Positions 61,531 to 64,000 of a stretch of 64,000 nt of DNA are shown here, piece by piece. The notes under the pieces were generated by a model that was not told the origin of the DNA, did no database searches, and worked only from the letters and a program-made list of their open reading frames with translations. Source of the stretch: Bacillus sp. S3. Lineage in GTDB: Bacteria; Bacillota; Bacilli; Bacillales; Cytobacillaceae. Position 1 is the first letter of the stretch, and every line of letters begins with the position of its first letter. The translations under genes were made by a program, and so were the position numbers. The stretch is taken from NCBI RefSeq assembly GCF_005154805.1, contig NZ_CP039727.1, forward strand, positions 555,501-619,500, given 5' to 3'.

Positions 61531-62892
61531 ATGCAATTTCAACCAATGGTGTGGATGACCATTTTCTCGTTTGTGGCCACACTGATTTTTATCCTTTGGA
61601 GACCGCGCGGAATGAACGAGGCGATTCCCGCCACAATTGGCGCGGTTCTTGTTTTTATCAGCGGAAGTGTTACGCTGGCCGACCTTGGTATCATCACGGA
61701 AACCATCAGCGGTGCCGCCATCACCATTATCGCCACGATTGTCATGGCCATCGTCTTAGAAAGCTTTGGCTTCTTTAACTGGGTGGCTGAGAAACTCGCC
61801 GCCAAAGCAAAAGGGTCCGGTATACGGCTTTTCTGGTACGTTAACCTATTATGTTTTCTCATGACGCTTTTTTTCAATAATGATGGAAGTATTTTAATCA
61901 CGACACCGATTCTAGTAATGCTGCTAAATAATATGGGCCTTAAAAACCATCAAAAAATCCCGTATTTATTATCGGGGGGCTTAATTGCCACTGCTTCAAG
62001 TGCCCCAATTGGCGTTAGTAATATCGTTAACTTAATCGCGTTGAAAATCGTCGATATGAGCCTGTATATGCATACAGCGATGATGTTTGTTCCAGCAACA
62101 CTCGGGCTTCTGCTGTTGGTCTATCTGCTGTTCCTTCGCTTTAAAAAAGTATTGCCGAAAACCGTTCCGATAAATGTTAAGGGACTAACTAAATCATCCT
62201 ATCACCCGCTAAAGCCTGAAATAAAACATTCTTCTGAAAAAGACCGTTCCAGGTTCATGCGTAATGTCCTGCTATTTGTTTTTGCTGTTCGTGTCAGCCT
62301 TTTTGTCGCATCGTATTTTGCTATCCCAGTTTCACTTATGGCGGTAATCGGTTCCCTTATTCTATTGGGGTGGAGATGGGCGTATCTCAAAATTCCCCCA
62401 ACTGATATGCTGAAAAAAACTCCTTGGTATATACTCGTTTTTGCTTTTAGTATGTATGTGATTATTTACGGATTGAATAATATCGGTTTAACGGACTGGC
62501 TGATTGCCTTTATGGAGCCAATGGTATCCGGAAGCCTGCTTCATGCAAGTGTGATGATGGGCGGACTCCTATCCATCCTCTCTAATATTTTCAACAATCA
62601 CCCGGCACTCATGGTTGGAACGCTGACGTTGACCCATATGGGACTAGACACGTTGACTCTGAAGGTAGCCTATTTAGCGAACGTCATTGGCAGTGACATG
62701 GGATCCTTACTTCTCCCGATGGGTACACTTGCTACACTGATGTGGATGCATATCGTTCGAAAAGGAAAAATCATGATCACGTGGTGGGAATACGTAAAAA
62801 TCACCTTCGTGGTTATACCTCCAGCAACATTGTTTACGCTAGTAGTTTTATATTATTGGGTTTCATGGCTCTTTGGCGGGGCACTACAATAA
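61531..62892 (+). CDS. ArsB/NhaD-type ion transporter (putative arsenite exporter)
   Basis: A 453-residue membrane protein with 11-12 helices of the ion-transporter superfamily. Matching stretches are WRPRGMNEAIPATIGAVLVF near the start, FFNNDGSILITTPILVML (the first re-entrant motif, NNDG), IATASSAPIGVSNIVNLIAL, and the repeat motif ILSNIFNNHPALM in the second half. These are features of ArsB and its relatives. No arsR or arsC gene is next to it, so arsenite as substrate is only likely, not sure. GGAG precedes the ATG by seven bases. Confidence 0.82.
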   Translation: MQFQPMVWMTIFSFVATLIFILWRPRGMNEAIPATIGAVLVFISGSVTLADLGIITETISGAAITIIATIVMAIVLESFGFFNWVAEKLAAKAKGSGIRLFWYVNLLCFLMTLFFNNDGSILITTPILVMLLNNMGLKNHQKIPYLLSGGLIATASSAPIGVSNIVNLIALKIVDMSLYMHTAMMFVPATLGLLLLVYLLFLRFKKVLPKTVPINVKGLTKSSYHPLKPEIKHSSEKDRSRFMRNVLLFVFAVRVSLFVASYFAIPVSLMAVIGSLILLGWRWAYLKIPPTDMLKKTPWYILVFAFSMYVIIYGLNNIGLTDWLIAFMEPMVSGSLLHASVMMGGLLSILSNIFNNHPALMVGTLTLTHMGLDTLTLKVAYLANVIGSDMGSLLLPMGTLATLMWMHIVRKGKIMITWWEYVKITFVVIPPATLFTLVVLYYWVSWLFGGALQ

Positions 62893-62922
62893 CAAGGGTT
62901 AAAAGATGAAGGAGAAATGAAT

Positions 62923-63603
62923 ATGAATGAGTTTGGCGATTTAATGAGGAAAAATATTGAAATTGAAATTTCAGGCGGGAATTTTTACTCAGGCATTCTT
63001 GTTGATGCTGGATTGGACATCATTGTTTTATATGTGGGGAGAACGGGGAACTTCTACTATATTCCGTCCATTCATATTCAGCGGATGAAAGAAACGAAAA
63101 TCGAGGAAAACAGCACCTATTATGAACTACCCACTGAAAAGCCGCTTGAAACGGATTCACAGGCGATTTCGTTTCGGAGAATGCTGAACAATGCAAAGGG
63201 AAGATTTGTTGAGGTATATGTAACAGGGAATAAGTCGATCCACGGCTATTTAACAAGTATCATGAATGACTATTTTGTTTTTTACTCGTCGGTATATAAA
63301 ACCGTATTTATTTCAATGAACCATGTGAAATGGCTAATCCCATATCCGGAAAATGCAACGCCGTATTCCTTGGACCATCAATCTCTCCCTGTTCATTCAA
63401 TGAAGATTCCATTGGCAAGAAGCTTCGATGAGCAATGTAAAAAGTTGGAGAATCAGCTGGTTGTCATCGATGGCGGGGATAGCAGTGAAAAAATAGGTTT
63501 GCTGCAGAAGGCCGTGAATAGAAGGTTATCGTTAATCACAGCAGGAAGAGAGACCGTGTATCGGAATTTAGAGCATGTGAAGACCATCTATCTGGCGAAT
63601 TAA
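62923..63603 (+). CDS. Three-repeat Sm-like protein (DUF2642 type)
   Basis: A 226-residue protein built of three similar ~50-residue beta-rich units: KNIEIEISGGNFYSGILVDA, then FVEVYVTGNKSIHGYLTSIM, and a diverged third KLENQLVVIDGGDSSEKIGL. Each has the bent-strand look of Sm/LSm barrels, with G-x-L-x-D/N turns. Proteins with DUF2642 repeats occur in Bacillaceae, some as spore-coat components; the function here is unknown. ATG 62923 is eight bases after GGAG; ATG 62917 is too close. Confidence 0.65.
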   Translation: MNEFGDLMRKNIEIEISGGNFYSGILVDAGLDIIVLYVGRTGNFYYIPSIHIQRMKETKIEENSTYYELPTEKPLETDSQAISFRRMLNNAKGRFVEVYVTGNKSIHGYLTSIMNDYFVFYSSVYKTVFISMNHVKWLIPYPENATPYSLDHQSLPVHSMKIPLARSFDEQCKKLENQLVVIDGGDSSEKIGLLQKAVNRRLSLITAGRETVYRNLEHVKTIYLAN

Positions 63604-63642
63604 ATCTGAAGGGTGAGCAGAGTGTTAAGAAAAAGAAAAAAA

Positions 63643-63690
63643 AAATAATCCACACTTGTTTGGCTGACAAAGGATGGATTATTCTTTCAA
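63643..63690 (+). terminator. Terminator-like hairpin after the Sm-like gene
   Basis: AATAATCCA (63643-63651) with TGGATTATT (63674-63682), A-run before, pyrimidine tail after. A second hairpin CCGTGGT/ACCACGG follows near 63713-63735. Confidence 0.6.
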
Positions 63691-63812
63691 TCTCTGACAA
63701 TATTTATTTGGCCGTGGTGTTAAGGGACCACGGTCCTCTTTTAGGTGATATTCTATTATTAAAATATGTTTTTCCCGAAAACAATGTTCATGTATTTTTG
63801 AGGTGCATTCAA

Positions 63813-64000
63813 TTATTTTCCAATTTTTACATCATGTTCCTTCGCCAGTTTGGTTAGCTTACTTTTATAATCGCGGATATGCGTGCGGGCTTCCGCCAGC
63901 ATGTCGTTGGCTTCCTGGATTAGACCCGCATCCTGTTCTTCTAAGGCCTGTTTTATTTTAGCAAAGGCATTAAACTGGATGTCTGCGCCCTTAATATAAA
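63813..64000 (-). CDS. Unknown coiled-coil-like protein, C-terminal part only
   Basis: Sixty-one codons to the stop are visible; the gene begins beyond the right edge. The fragment is strongly helical and charged (FAKIKQALEEQDAGLIQEAN, AEARTHIRDYKSKLTKLAKE) and ends HDVKIGK. No family is recognised. The frame is open to the window edge and its codon use is normal, so I take it as real. Confidence 0.6.
   Translation of the reverse strand, partial: YIKGADIQFNAFAKIKQALEEQDAGLIQEANDMLAEARTHIRDYKSKLTKLAKEHDVKIGK

Noticed and set aside
61479..61778. 99-codon His-rich frame overlapping the start of the ArsB-like gene
   Set aside because: Out-of-frame shadow of a well-supported membrane protein gene.
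63660..63857. 65-codon frame near the right edge
   Set aside because: Covers terminator-like hairpins and overlaps the better-supported minus-strand gene fragment; no ribosome site.

Overview
The window reads as chromosome of an aerobic to facultatively anaerobic, low-GC, Gram-positive Bacillaceae (a Bacillus, Neobacillus or Mesobacillus relative). The signs are strong AGGAGG-type ribosome sites with frequent TTG/GTG starts, an S-box riboswitch, a GlcT-type antitermination site, a MocR regulator with azlCD, YknXYZ, paired CrcB proteins, a TGTGA-N6-TCACA FNR/CRP box, and dispersed palindromes of the GGTGTCAGGCACC kind. Placement to genus is inference.

Layout. 1-11.8 kb is ordinary chromosome: the edge of an L,D-transpeptidase gene, an LmrB-like drug exporter with its TetR-type repressor, a PLP aminotransferase, azlCD diverging from a MocR regulator, a HAD phosphatase, an S-box-controlled methionine synthase, ybjQ, a GNAT protein and a ketopantoate reductase-like gene. 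12.0-25.2 kb is a complete type I-C CRISPR-Cas island. It has a decayed cas1-cas2 remnant with its own leader, array 1 (40 repeats), then cas3''-cas3'-cas5c-cas8c(cas11c)-cas7c-cas4-cas1-cas2, then a second leader and array 2 (21 repeats). A tubulin/FtsZ-like GTPase follows immediately at 25.3 kb. 26.4-39.6 kb returns to housekeeping and transport: a YdbM-like flavoprotein, a Tat-exported phosphoesterase, a cation/proton antiporter, secreted acidic proteins, CrcB1/2, a nucleobase permease, a Rieske oxygenase and YknXYZ.

39.7-51.1 kb is an anaerobic-respiration block. One molybdopterin oxidoreductase/FeS pair with a PucR-type regulator diverges from a second operon: radical SAM protein, TorD chaperone, Tat-exported DMSO-reductase-family catalytic subunit, FeS subunit, NrfD/DmsC-like anchor, polyferredoxin and TatA. 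An FNR-type box lies between the two. 51.2-64 kb holds TerC, an oxidoreductase, an N-acetylglucosamine-type PTS (separate IIA, then IIBC) with a RAT/terminator switch and a BglG/GlcT antiterminator gene, a methyltransferase, a small haem-like membrane protein, a LytTR regulator, a CoA-transferase, a DUF418 protein, an ArsB-like transporter and a three-repeat Sm-like protein.

Most noteworthy is the CRISPR island. It contains a solitary antisense repeat-like hairpin between cas3 and cas5c that keeps 10 of the 11 bases of the crRNA 5' handle (a candidate crRNA-mimic regulator). The Cas3 reading frame is broken by one in-frame stop immediately before ATG. An internal ribosome site and GTG in cas8c should give Cas11c. 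The cas1/cas2/leader/array module is duplicated and one copy has decayed. Array 1 shows repeat-sequence drift along its length, and two of its spacers read as synonymous variants of the same peptide.
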